From positions 434,001-498,000 of the forward strand of contig NZ_RAPO01000001.1 in NCBI RefSeq assembly GCF_003610195.1: a stretch of 64,000 nt of DNA. Direction: 5' to 3'. Below, piece after piece: positions 37,558 through 45,063 of the stretch. Position numbers and translations under genes: made by a program. Source of the DNA: Halopiger aswanensis (GTDB taxonomy: Archaea > Halobacteriota > Halobacteria > Halobacteriales > Natrialbaceae). Each line of letters opens with the position of its first letter. The stretch's first letter is position 1. The notes under the pieces were generated by a model, which did not search any database, was not told the origin of the DNA, and saw nothing but the letters and a program-made list of their open reading frames with translations.

Positions 37558-37824
37558 ATGCCACGATACGAAGTCACCATCGAGAAGGACGCCTGCGACG
37601 GCATCTTCGCCTGCCTGACCCGCGACCCGCGGTTCGTCGAGGGCGAGGACGGCCTCGCGACCGTCGATCCGGACGCGGATCCGGTCTACGACTGCGAGGG
37701 CGAAGTCACCGACACCGCGGAGCGGGTCGTCGCGACGTTCGACGACGACCGCATCGACGAGGCTCAGCAGGCCGCGGCGGCCTGTCCGACGGACGCGATC
37801 ATCGTCGAGGAGGTGGGCGAATGA
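37558..37824 (+). CDS. Small ferredoxin, probably [3Fe-4S]
   Basis: An 88-residue ferredoxin in the cobalamin operon, likely passing electrons to a reductive step such as cobalt reduction or CbiH chemistry. Cysteines C13 and C19 in CDGIFAC and C76 in CPTDAI match a single-cluster ferredoxin in which the middle Cys of CxxCxxC is Ile16. That pattern is typical of [3Fe-4S] clusters. An insertion between the halves carries one further cysteine, C46 (YDCEG), which might be the fourth ligand. Its stop overlaps the next start by 4 bases. Confidence 0.87.
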   Translation: MPRYEVTIEKDACDGIFACLTRDPRFVEGEDGLATVDPDADPVYDCEGEVTDTAERVVATFDDDRIDEAQQAAAACPTDAIIVEEVGE

Positions 37825-38549
37825 GCGACGCCGACTCCGCCGAGGCGGAAGCTGGCGACGCCGACGCAGCCCTCGAGATCGCAGTCCCCGCGGACCCGCT
37901 CGCGGGCCACCCCGCGACCGCGTACTTCTGGGGACACGTCGCCGGCAGCGGCGACGTCTCGGACGACCGCATCGAGGTCGTCGCCAACGACGAGGAATCC
38001 GCGCAGGTGCTCGCCGCGGTCGCCGGCGGCGACGTAGAGCACGAGACGACCACCCGCGATTACGCCCACGACACGTCGATCACGCGGACGGAGGACGAGT
38101 ACACGCTGACGATCGACGGCGACGAATCCGGATTGCTCGGCCGCAGCGGCGCGCTCGGGCTCCCCGTGGACGGCCGCGGCAACTACCGCTTCGGTGCGTT
38201 CTCGGCGTACGACCGGGAACTCCTGCGGGGCCTGCTCGAGGGCTGTGGCACGATCTGCTTCAAGTCAAAGAGCGGCACCGTGGGAATCTCGTTCGTCCAC
38301 GACGACCGCGACCTGCTCGCGGTCGCGCAGGAGTTGATCGACGAGTGTCCCGTCGACGCCGCCTACGGCGATCTGTCGGAAACGTCGTCGGGCGGCTACT
38401 GGTTCGGGGTCGACGATGCCGCCGCGCCCGATTTCGGGACGTGGCTCTACGAGAACTGCGAGGAGACCGGCCTGTTCGCGCCGAGCCGCCGTCGGAAGCT
38501 CGAGCGCAGTCTCGAGCAAGCCGACGCGTACGACGGCGAGGACGAGTAA
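37821..38549 (+). CDS. LAGLIDADG-like protein of the cobalamin operon
   Basis: A 242-residue acidic protein of a family that I know only as a neighbour of haloarchaeal cob genes. It holds two LAGLIDADG-like helices: YFWGHVAGSGDV (35-46) and LLRGLLEGCGTI (134-145), each followed by strands of the homing-endonuclease type (DDRIEVVANDEE and KSGTVGISFVHDD). In both, the catalytic acid of the motif is replaced (Ser and Cys), so nuclease activity is unlikely. A DNA- or RNA-binding regulator, as in domesticated relatives such as WhiA, is possible. The fold assignment is my own reading and needs a structure prediction to confirm. It overlaps the ferredoxin gene by 4 bases. Confidence 0.7.
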   Translation: MSDADSAEAEAGDADAALEIAVPADPLAGHPATAYFWGHVAGSGDVSDDRIEVVANDEESAQVLAAVAGGDVEHETTTRDYAHDTSITRTEDEYTLTIDGDESGLLGRSGALGLPVDGRGNYRFGAFSAYDRELLRGLLEGCGTICFKSKSGTVGISFVHDDRDLLAVAQELIDECPVDAAYGDLSETSSGGYWFGVDDAAAPDFGTWLYENCEETGLFAPSRRRKLERSLEQADAYDGEDE

Positions 38550-38586
38550 TCGACCGACGAGTCACGCCACCACACGCTACCACACA

Positions 38587-39825
38587 ATGAGCACACCGAC
38601 ATCCAACGAAGCCGCGCCCGGCTCGACCGCCGCGTTCGACGACGAGGCCGTCCTCCTGATCGGCCACGGCTCCCGGCGCGAGAAGTCGAACGAGCAGGTC
38701 CGCGAACTGGCCGCCGGCCTCGAGTCGCGGCTGGGGATCCCGGTCGACGCCGCGTTTCTCGAGCTCGCGGAGCCGGCGATCGACGAGGCCTTCGCGGGAC
38801 TGGAACCGGTCGCCGACCGGGTGACGGTCGTCCACTGCTCGCTGTTCGCCGCGAGTCACGTCAAGAACGACGTGCCGCTGGCGATCGAACAGGCCCGCGC
38901 CGAGTACGACCTCGAGATCTCCAATGGGGCCCACCTGGGCATCCACCCGGCCATCCTGGACCTGCTGGACGATCGCGCCGCCGCGGTCGAGGCCGAACTG
39001 GGCGTCGACCGCGAGACCGACGACGTCGCCGTGGTCCTCTGCGGTCGCGGCTCGAGCGATCCGGACGCCAACGGCGACGTACACAAGCTCGCCCGACTGC
39101 TCTACGAAGGCCGCGCGTTCGACCGCGTCGAGGCCACCTTCATCGGCGTCACGGAGCCGACGCTCGAGGACACCCTCCACGGGCTCTCGAAGCACCGGCC
39201 CGACGCCGTCGTCGTCCTGCCGTACATGCTCGGCGACGGCGTGCTCACCCAGCGAGTCCGCGACTGGACCGCGGAGTTCGACGCGGACTATCCGTACGTC
39301 GACGCGCTGGCCGGCGACCCCCTCGGAACCGACTCGCGGCTGCTGGACGTCTTCGCCGATCGCTGGCAGGAGGCTCGCACCGACAGCGTCGAGATGTCCT
39401 GTGACACGTGCAAGTACAAAGTCGATCTCGAGGGCTACGAGGAAGACGTCGGCGGCGCCCGCGCCATGCTGCGCGCGCTGGCCCACCAGGAGGCCCACGC
39501 CGACCGCGAGGACGTCGACGACGAACCCCACAGCCACGACGCCCCCGAGAAGCACGTCGCGGTCTGCATGAACCAGACCTGCGCGGAGATGGGGTCGCCG
39601 GCCGTCCTCGAGCGCCTGCGCCAAGAGGTGCGGGATTCCGAGCACTGCGACGCCCGGATCACCCGGTCGTCCTGTCTCGGCCGCTGCGGCGACGGCCCGA
39701 TGGTCGCCGTCTACCCGGACGGGATCTGGTACGGCGACGTCGCGAGCGAGGATGCCGAACGGATCGTTTCCGACCACCTCGACCGAGATCGCATCGTGAG
39801 CGAACTGGTCGATCAGACGCTGTAA
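38587..39825 (+). CDS. cbiX: Sirohydrochlorin cobaltochelatase CbiX with C-terminal 2Fe-2S domain
   Basis: A 412-residue fusion. Residues 20-145 and 145-265 are two CbiX/chelatase-type domains; the first has the metal-binding LLIGHGSRREKSNEQ (H27) and HCSLFAASHVKNDVP, the second GRGSSDPDANGDV and VLPYMLGDGVL. A linker with CDTCKYK follows. From about 320 there is a thioredoxin-like [2Fe-2S] ferredoxin domain (VCMNQTCAEMGS ... SSCLGRCGDGP). It inserts cobalt into sirohydrochlorin at the start of the anaerobic pathway. The Fe-S domain probably has a redox or sensing role. Start ATG 38587 fits the short acidic head seen in relatives. Confidence 0.92.
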   Translation: MSTPTSNEAAPGSTAAFDDEAVLLIGHGSRREKSNEQVRELAAGLESRLGIPVDAAFLELAEPAIDEAFAGLEPVADRVTVVHCSLFAASHVKNDVPLAIEQARAEYDLEISNGAHLGIHPAILDLLDDRAAAVEAELGVDRETDDVAVVLCGRGSSDPDANGDVHKLARLLYEGRAFDRVEATFIGVTEPTLEDTLHGLSKHRPDAVVVLPYMLGDGVLTQRVRDWTAEFDADYPYVDALAGDPLGTDSRLLDVFADRWQEARTDSVEMSCDTCKYKVDLEGYEEDVGGARAMLRALAHQEAHADREDVDDEPHSHDAPEKHVAVCMNQTCAEMGSPAVLERLRQEVRDSEHCDARITRSSCLGRCGDGPMVAVYPDGIWYGDVASEDAERIVSDHLDRDRIVSELVDQTL

Positions 39826-39891
39826 GAAGTATCGATACTCGACCGATCCAGAGACGAAAGACACGACTCCGACAATTCACAATATCGAACC

Positions 39892-40266
39892 ATGAGCTGC
39901 CACGAAATCGAAGCGCTACGACTCGGACTGATGAACGTCCTCGGCGTCGAGGATCAGAGCGCCCGCGATCACGCCGAGAAGGAACTCGAGGGGCACCTCG
40001 AGGGCCCGATCGAGGGACTGGCGAACGCCGAAAGCCTCGCGGAGGTCGAACGCCACCTCGACGCCGCCCTCGTGGATCTGGAGGAAGAGGTCGCCACGAT
40101 GGACAGCGACGACCCCGCGTACGACTACACGCGGGGCCGACTGCTCGCCGTTCGCGACGCCGAACGAGCGGTCCAGCGGCTGCGCGTACAGGGTGACAGT
40201 ATCGTCGACGGCCTCGGCGATGCCCACGACACCCTCCACGAGACCTTCCCGGTCGACGACGAGTGA
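39892..40266 (+). CDS. DUF3209 family protein of the cobalamin operon
   Basis: A 124-residue, largely helical protein. The opening MSCHEIEALRLGLMNVLG and the following helical bundle match, from memory, the family DUF3209 found beside haloarchaeal cobalamin genes. The N-terminal Cys-His-Glu might bind a metal, with Cys3 and His4 adjacent. No catalytic motif otherwise. Its stop overlaps the GTG of the next gene by 4 bases. A role in cobalt delivery or complex assembly is a guess based on position. Confidence 0.83.
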   Translation: MSCHEIEALRLGLMNVLGVEDQSARDHAEKELEGHLEGPIEGLANAESLAEVERHLDAALVDLEEEVATMDSDDPAYDYTRGRLLAVRDAERAVQRLRVQGDSIVDGLGDAHDTLHETFPVDDE

Positions 40267-41597
40267 CTCGGACGATGGCCGACACTGATTCCGACGTACT
40301 GGACGATCGAGCGGCCGAATTCACCTCCGTCTCGCTCGGCGAGATCGAGCCCGCACGCAGCCGTCACATGTGGACCCGATCGGCGGTCCACGCGACCGAC
40401 GAACTCGTCGCGGCGGGCCAGTGGAACGGCAGTGTAGTCGCCTACGAGGCCGGCGCGCTCGAGGGTGGATCGTCTGCCCCGGATCTCGAACCGCGCTGGA
40501 CCGTCAACCATCCGGAGCACGCGGTCGGGATCGCGTCGCTCGAGGAGGCTGACGGAGGCGACGACGGAAGCGACGACAGCGACGCGATCGTCGTCGCCGG
40601 CCGCGGCGAAACCGGGGCGATTGCCGCCTACGACGCCGCAACTGGCGATCGACGCTGGCGCTACGAGACCGCATCGGACGTCGGAAAGCCGGTCAAAGAC
40701 AGCGTCTTCTACCTCCCCTACGTCGTCGCCCTCGAGTCCGATCCGGCGACCGGACGGGTCTACGCCGCCGCCCGACGCTACGAGCGCGACGGCGAGACCC
40801 GCCGGTGGCACAGCACGGTCTACGCGTTCGAATCCGACGGTACGGTCCGCTGGCGCTACGAAACCGACGCCTCGCCGATCGCGCTGGACCGAGCTGACGA
40901 CGGCGACCGGCTCGCGGTCGGCTACAACCGCTGCACGGGCGACCACGACGTCGGTCTGGTCGTTCTCGAGGCTGAATCGGGTGACCCCCTCTGGACGTGG
41001 GATCCCGGCACCGAGGGCGACCGCCGCGTCGGGGACGTCTCCGTCGACGGCGAGCAGGTCGCCGTCGCGAGCCACGGGGACAAGCGCGGCTACCTGCTCG
41101 GACCCGGCGGCGCCGAGCGCTGGCGGGTCGATCTCGCCGTGCCGACCGATGTCGACGGAGAGACGCTCTACGCGTACCCGAACCACGTATACGCGAACGA
41201 CGGCCGGGTAGCGTTCGTCACGGGGAACACCTACGCCGAAGAGAGCCGCGAGACCGAGGGCCGCCATCCGAACGAACACCGGATCGCCGCATTCGACGCG
41301 GAGGGGACGCCGCTGTGGGACGACGCGGTCCGCGGCTTCGTCCACGGACTCGCCGCCGACGGCGACCGACTCGTCGCCCCCTGCGCACAGAACTTCCGCG
41401 TTCGCGACCCCGACACCCACGCGGTTCGGCGGTACGACCTCGAGTCGGGACCGGTGGGCCGCGAGCGGTTCGACGGCGTCGCGACCGCTGGTGCCGTCGC
41501 CGACGATACCGTCGCAGCGATCGAAGAACCGGTCGCGTACCACGACGACGGCGAGACGCGCGGCACGTATCGACTGCACGTCGCCGCCCTCGAGTAG
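40263..41597 (+). CDS. Cytoplasmic PQQ/BamB-like beta-propeller of the cobalamin operon
   Basis: A 444-residue protein. It has about seven propeller blades with PQQ-like patterns (AAYDAATGDRRWRYE, TVYAFESDGTVRWRYE, VVLEAESGDPLWTW, IAAFDAEGTPLW). Unlike the propeller at 32878 it has no Tat or Sec signal and no C-terminal anchor, so it should stay in the cytoplasm. A His/Cys site may be formed by NRCTGDHDVG and APCAQNF. Start is GTG at 40263 overlapping the DUF3209 stop; an ATG at 40275 is an alternative. It is the last gene of the operon and might scaffold or bind corrin intermediates; inference only. Confidence 0.85.
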   Translation: MTRTMADTDSDVLDDRAAEFTSVSLGEIEPARSRHMWTRSAVHATDELVAAGQWNGSVVAYEAGALEGGSSAPDLEPRWTVNHPEHAVGIASLEEADGGDDGSDDSDAIVVAGRGETGAIAAYDAATGDRRWRYETASDVGKPVKDSVFYLPYVVALESDPATGRVYAAARRYERDGETRRWHSTVYAFESDGTVRWRYETDASPIALDRADDGDRLAVGYNRCTGDHDVGLVVLEAESGDPLWTWDPGTEGDRRVGDVSVDGEQVAVASHGDKRGYLLGPGGAERWRVDLAVPTDVDGETLYAYPNHVYANDGRVAFVTGNTYAEESRETEGRHPNEHRIAAFDAEGTPLWDDAVRGFVHGLAADGDRLVAPCAQNFRVRDPDTHAVRRYDLESGPVGRERFDGVATAGAVADDTVAAIEEPVAYHDDGETRGTYRLHVAALE

Positions 41598-41737
41598 GCG
41601 TTCGAGACGGTCGACTCGATCGATCGGTTCCGCGGTTCTGTTTTTCCGTCAGTTCTCGAAACCGGCCGACACGCGGCGGTCAGTCGCACACGCAAGGGAA
41701 ATCACCACAACGCTCACCCTCGTGTTTTCTGCACATA

Positions 41738-43363
41738 ATGACAGCACGCCTAGAAGATGATGGTTCCGAGGACTGTCCCGATCCCGTGGAGGTCGCGGAC
41801 GTCCTGAGCAACCGTCAGGACGGTGACCGAGCGACTCGAGCGGAGCGCAGGGTGATGACCGACGGCGGTCAGGCGGAGATGTCGGATCCGGACGAGGAGG
41901 AAGCCGACGGAGACGACGCCGAAGAAACGGACGCAGGAACAGAGGACGAGGACGCCGAAGAAGCGGAAACAGCGGAAGAATCTGAATCCGAGGAAGCGGA
42001 GGGGGAAGAAGCGGAAGCCGAGGAAGAAGCCGAAACCGAGGAAACAGAGACAGAGGACGAAGAAGCCGAAGAAGAAGGGGCCGAGGGAGCGGGCGATGCT
42101 GAAGACGAGGAAGCAGAGAGTGAAGGAGACGGAGCCCAGGAGGAAACTGAAGAAACCGACGAAGGGGAAGAAGAGGACACGGCGGCTGAAGACGAGGAAA
42201 CCGAGGGAGAGGACACAGAAGACCTCGCGGAGGGCGCAGAAGAACAGGAAGTCGAAGAAGACGAAGAAGACCTCGAGGAGGATGCTCAAGCAGAAGAATT
42301 CGAGGACGAAGGTGAGCGCGAGGAGGAAGCCGAAGAGGGCGAAGAGGAAGAATCTGAGGCTGGAGAGGAGGAAGAAGAGCGAGATGTCGGCGAGGATACC
42401 GGCGAACTCACCGAGGACAATCGCGAAGAGGGCCACGCCGACGACGCCGAAAAGGTCTACGAGGGCGACGACGCCTCCGGCGTCCTGCACCTCGATCTCG
42501 ACGGCCTATTCCTCGACCTGCTCGGCCTCGAGGTCAATCTGAACCCGGTCCAGCTCGACGTGTCGGCGCGGCCGGGCGAGAACAACCTGCTGGGGAACCT
42601 GCTGTCCGCGGTGACGGGACTGCTTGACGGCCCCGGTGCGATGATCGACAAGGCGAAAGAGCTCCTGAGCAAGCCGATCGAACTGCTCAAGAAGGTTCCC
42701 GGGAAGCTGAAGGAGATTCCCGGGAAGGCCAAGGAGTTGTTCAGCGGTCTGCTCGAGAAGCCCAAGGAGTTCCTCAGCAACCTGGTGAGCAAGCCGAAGG
42801 AACTGTTCAACAAGCTGCTGGGGCTGCTGGGACTCGGCGGCGAGGACGAAGCCGAGGGCGAGGAAGCGGCCGAAGGCGAAGCGGAAGGGGAAGGGGAGGA
42901 AGCGGAATCCGGCGGTCGGATATCCTCGGCTCTCAGCTGGGTGAAAGGGATCCTCGGCAAGCCAGTGCAGTGGCTCCGCGGACTCTTCGGCGGCGGTGAG
43001 GAGGAAACGCCGGAAGCGGAAGCCGAAGAAGCGGCCGAAGCCGAGGCCGAGGACGAAGAAGCACCGGACGAAGCCGAGGGCGAAGAGAGCGAAGGGACGC
43101 CGGACGAGGCGGACGTGGAAGAAGACGAAGAGACTGGGGAAACGGATGAAGCGGACGAGACGACCGACTCCCCTGGCCCGATCTCCGCCGTCAGCGACCG
43201 GGCGAAAGAGGGACTCGCCGGACTCATACCGAGTTTACCGGTCGAGGACCTCGTTGCGGCGGTCGTCAGTCAGATACTCGAGCAACTGATCGAGCAGCTA
43301 GAGCCGGGCGAAGAGCAGGAAGAGGCGGGTGACCAGGCGGACGCGACAGCGGAGGCAGCCTAA
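41738..43363 (+). CDS. Hyperacidic protein with LLGNLL domain and amphipathic K-P helices
   Basis: A 541-residue protein, first of a four-gene cassette. Residues 45-245 are almost wholly Glu/Asp/Ala, mostly encoded by GAA although neighbours prefer GAG. Residues 250-300 hold a leucine-rich domain (VLHLDLDGLFLDLLGLEV, then NNLLGNLLSAVTGLLDG) that I recall as widespread but uncharacterised in secreted or envelope proteins. Residues 305-370 are amphipathic helices of about 11-13 residues, each starting K-P or P-G-K (SKPIELLKKV, EKPKEFLSNLV, SKPKELFNKLLGLLG), like lipid-binding apolipoproteins. A second Glu-rich part is followed by the C-terminal helix SLPVEDLVAAVVSQILEQL. No signal peptide. Function unknown. 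Confidence 0.82.
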   Translation: MTARLEDDGSEDCPDPVEVADVLSNRQDGDRATRAERRVMTDGGQAEMSDPDEEEADGDDAEETDAGTEDEDAEEAETAEESESEEAEGEEAEAEEEAETEETETEDEEAEEEGAEGAGDAEDEEAESEGDGAQEETEETDEGEEEDTAAEDEETEGEDTEDLAEGAEEQEVEEDEEDLEEDAQAEEFEDEGEREEEAEEGEEEESEAGEEEEERDVGEDTGELTEDNREEGHADDAEKVYEGDDASGVLHLDLDGLFLDLLGLEVNLNPVQLDVSARPGENNLLGNLLSAVTGLLDGPGAMIDKAKELLSKPIELLKKVPGKLKEIPGKAKELFSGLLEKPKEFLSNLVSKPKELFNKLLGLLGLGGEDEAEGEEAAEGEAEGEGEEAESGGRISSALSWVKGILGKPVQWLRGLFGGGEEETPEAEAEEAAEAEAEDEEAPDEAEGEESEGTPDEADVEEDEETGETDEADETTDSPGPISAVSDRAKEGLAGLIPSLPVEDLVAAVVSQILEQLIEQLEPGEEQEEAGDQADATAEAA

Positions 43364-43365
43364 CA

Positions 43366-43938
43366 ATGAGCGGAGAATCCGAATCCGACACCGAGTCTAC
43401 GTCAATGGCCCAGCGTATCGACTACGAGAAGATCACCGACAATATCGACGTCGACGACCTGATCGAGGGAACCCAGTGGGAAGACGAGATCGACGAGGAC
43501 CAGCCCCTGGGAGAAGCACTCGGTGGCCAGATCGGTGCGCTCGTCGGCCGAAAAGTCGGCGAATCCATCGGCCGAACGATCGGCGATATGGTCGTCGAAG
43601 AACTGCTCGGGACCAAAGAGGAGGCGGACGAATCCGAGACGGACGAGGAATCGGACGAATCCGAAGGTGAGGAAGGTGAGGAAGACGAGGACGAAGAAAG
43701 CGCCGGCGAAGAATCCGAAGACGACGAATCAGCGGACGAAGACACCGACTCGGAAGAAGCAGAGGAAAGCGAGGAAGCCGAGGACTCGTCCGACGACGAC
43801 TCGGAGTCCGCCGAGTCCGACAGCGATGACGCCGATAGCGGCGAGACCGAGGAGACCGAAACGAGCGACGACGATGACTCCGATTCCGAAGCCGAAGAAG
43901 CGGACGAAGAAACGGCTGAAGCGGAAGCGGAGGAGTAA
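43366..43938 (+). CDS. Hyperacidic protein with glycine-zipper domain (first paralogue)
   Basis: A 190-residue protein, two bases after the previous gene. Residues 15-85 form a compact domain: DVDDLIEGTQWEDEID followed by the glycine zipper GEALGGQIGALVGRKVGESI and GRTIGDMVVEELLG. The same layout recurs in the gene at 43996, so the two are paralogous. Residues 88-190 are a Glu/Asp/Ser tail. Glycine zippers of the GxxxG type pack helices closely, in membranes or in oligomers. No signal peptide, no enzyme motif. Spacing shows it is co-transcribed with the other members. Confidence 0.8.
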   Translation: MSGESESDTESTSMAQRIDYEKITDNIDVDDLIEGTQWEDEIDEDQPLGEALGGQIGALVGRKVGESIGRTIGDMVVEELLGTKEEADESETDEESDESEGEEGEEDEDEESAGEESEDDESADEDTDSEEAEESEEAEDSSDDDSESAESDSDDADSGETEETETSDDDDSDSEAEEADEETAEAEAEE

Positions 43939-43940
43939 TC

Positions 43941-44003
43941 ATGGCGTGGAATCGTCCCGACGACCCACGGCCGGTCCCGGCTCGAGGTGAACGCTATGAG
44001 TGA
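43941..44003 (+). CDS. Possible 20-residue leader ORF overlapping the next start
   Basis: A 21-codon open frame (MAWNRPDDPRP...) preceded by a strong Shine-Dalgarno-like GGAGGAG five bases before its ATG. It ends in a TGA that overlaps the ATG of the next gene. It could be a translated leader that couples expression of the cassette, or chance. Too short to judge by sequence. Confidence 0.3.
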   Translation: MAWNRPDDPRPVPARGERYE

Positions 44004-44997
44004 AAGCGAGAGCGGAAGCCAGAGCGGGCTGAAAGAGCTGGTGAGCCGGGAGGTGAGCAACCAACTGGACGTGGCCGACCTGCTCGGCGACGGCAACATC
44101 GAGGACAACATCGACGGCGGCGAGGTCGGTGCTGCAGTCGGACGCGAGTTCGGCGAACGCATCGGTCGCGAACTGGGTGCGGCGATCGGTCGCGGCATCC
44201 ACGAAGCGATCGCTGAGGGCCTCGAGGAAGGAAAGGATCGCAAGGAGATCCGGTCGGACCTCGCGACCGCGATCCGTAACGCAATCCGGGAGAGCGTCGA
44301 CGAAAACGACGCCTCGGAATCGGTCCGGTCACTGGCACAGGGGATCACCGACGAGAGCAGTCTCGAAGGGCTGCTCGAGAGCGGTGATGAGGATGAGGAC
44401 GAACCGGCGTCTGAATCAGAATCCGAATCGGAGTCGGCCTCGGACTCGGAATCGGACGCCGAGAGCGGGGCCGAATCCGAATCCGAATCCGGGGCGAAAG
44501 ACAAAGCGGCCAGCGCTCGAGACGCGGTCGAGTCGGCCGCCGAATCGGCGAGCGAGGCCAGCGGACTCGACGAGTTGCTCGAGAGCGACGAGGACGAAGC
44601 CGAGGATGACGGCGACGACGAATCGACAGTCGACAGCGACGACGGAGAAACAGCAGACGAGACGACCGAAGACGAGACTGACGACGCCGGAACAGAGGCC
44701 GAAGGCGGCGAAGGGGAAGAAGAGACGGACAGCGACGACGACTCCGAACCCTCTGCGGGCGACCTCGAGGATCTCAGGCGTGAGACGCTCGAGGACTTCC
44801 TCGGGATGATGTCGTACGAGGATCTCCAGTCGATCGCCAAGGACGTCGGCGTAAAGGCGAACCTCAGCCGCGAGGAGATGACCGACGAGATCATCGACGC
44901 CGTAGCGGGGGACGATGAGGATGGCGACGAGTCAGACGCCGAATCGGAGGAGTCGGAGTCAGACTCTGACGCGAAAGCGGAGTCGGAAGCGGGATGA
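43996..44997 (+). CDS. Hyperacidic protein with glycine-zipper and SAP/Rho_N-like domains (second paralogue)
   Basis: A 333-residue protein. Residues 10-80 repeat the domain of the previous gene: LDVADLLGDGNIEDNIDGG, then GAAVGREFGERIGRELGAAI and GRGIHEAIAEGLEEG. A helical part follows to about 130. A Ser/Glu/Asp low-complexity stretch (about 130-250) contains SES and ESE runs. Near 260-305 is a small helical domain, MSYEDLQSIAKDVGVKANLS followed by REEMTDEIIDAV, which resembles SAP or Rho_N domains that bind nucleic acid. An acidic tail ends the protein. The ATG at 43996 has a GAGGTGA Shine-Dalgarno site. Role unknown. Confidence 0.8.
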   Translation: MSESESGSQSGLKELVSREVSNQLDVADLLGDGNIEDNIDGGEVGAAVGREFGERIGRELGAAIGRGIHEAIAEGLEEGKDRKEIRSDLATAIRNAIRESVDENDASESVRSLAQGITDESSLEGLLESGDEDEDEPASESESESESASDSESDAESGAESESESGAKDKAASARDAVESAAESASEASGLDELLESDEDEAEDDGDDESTVDSDDGETADETTEDETDDAGTEAEGGEGEEETDSDDDSEPSAGDLEDLRRETLEDFLGMMSYEDLQSIAKDVGVKANLSREEMTDEIIDAVAGDDEDGDESDAESEESESDSDAKAESEAG

Positions 44998-45063
44998 CGC
45001 CACTCGCGTTCGACCGACTCAAGCGGGCGTACCACCACTACCGGCGGAGTACAAGATCGATCC

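Noticed and set aside
35498-37564. Minus-strand open frame of 688 codons opposite cbiH genes
   Set aside because: The plus-strand frames carry clear CbiH motifs. The reverse frame is a shadow that comes from high GC at third codon positions.
41870-42470. Repetitive GAA/GAG tract considered as a CRISPR or tandem-repeat array
   Set aside because: There are no regular repeat-spacer units. It is low-complexity coding sequence in one frame.
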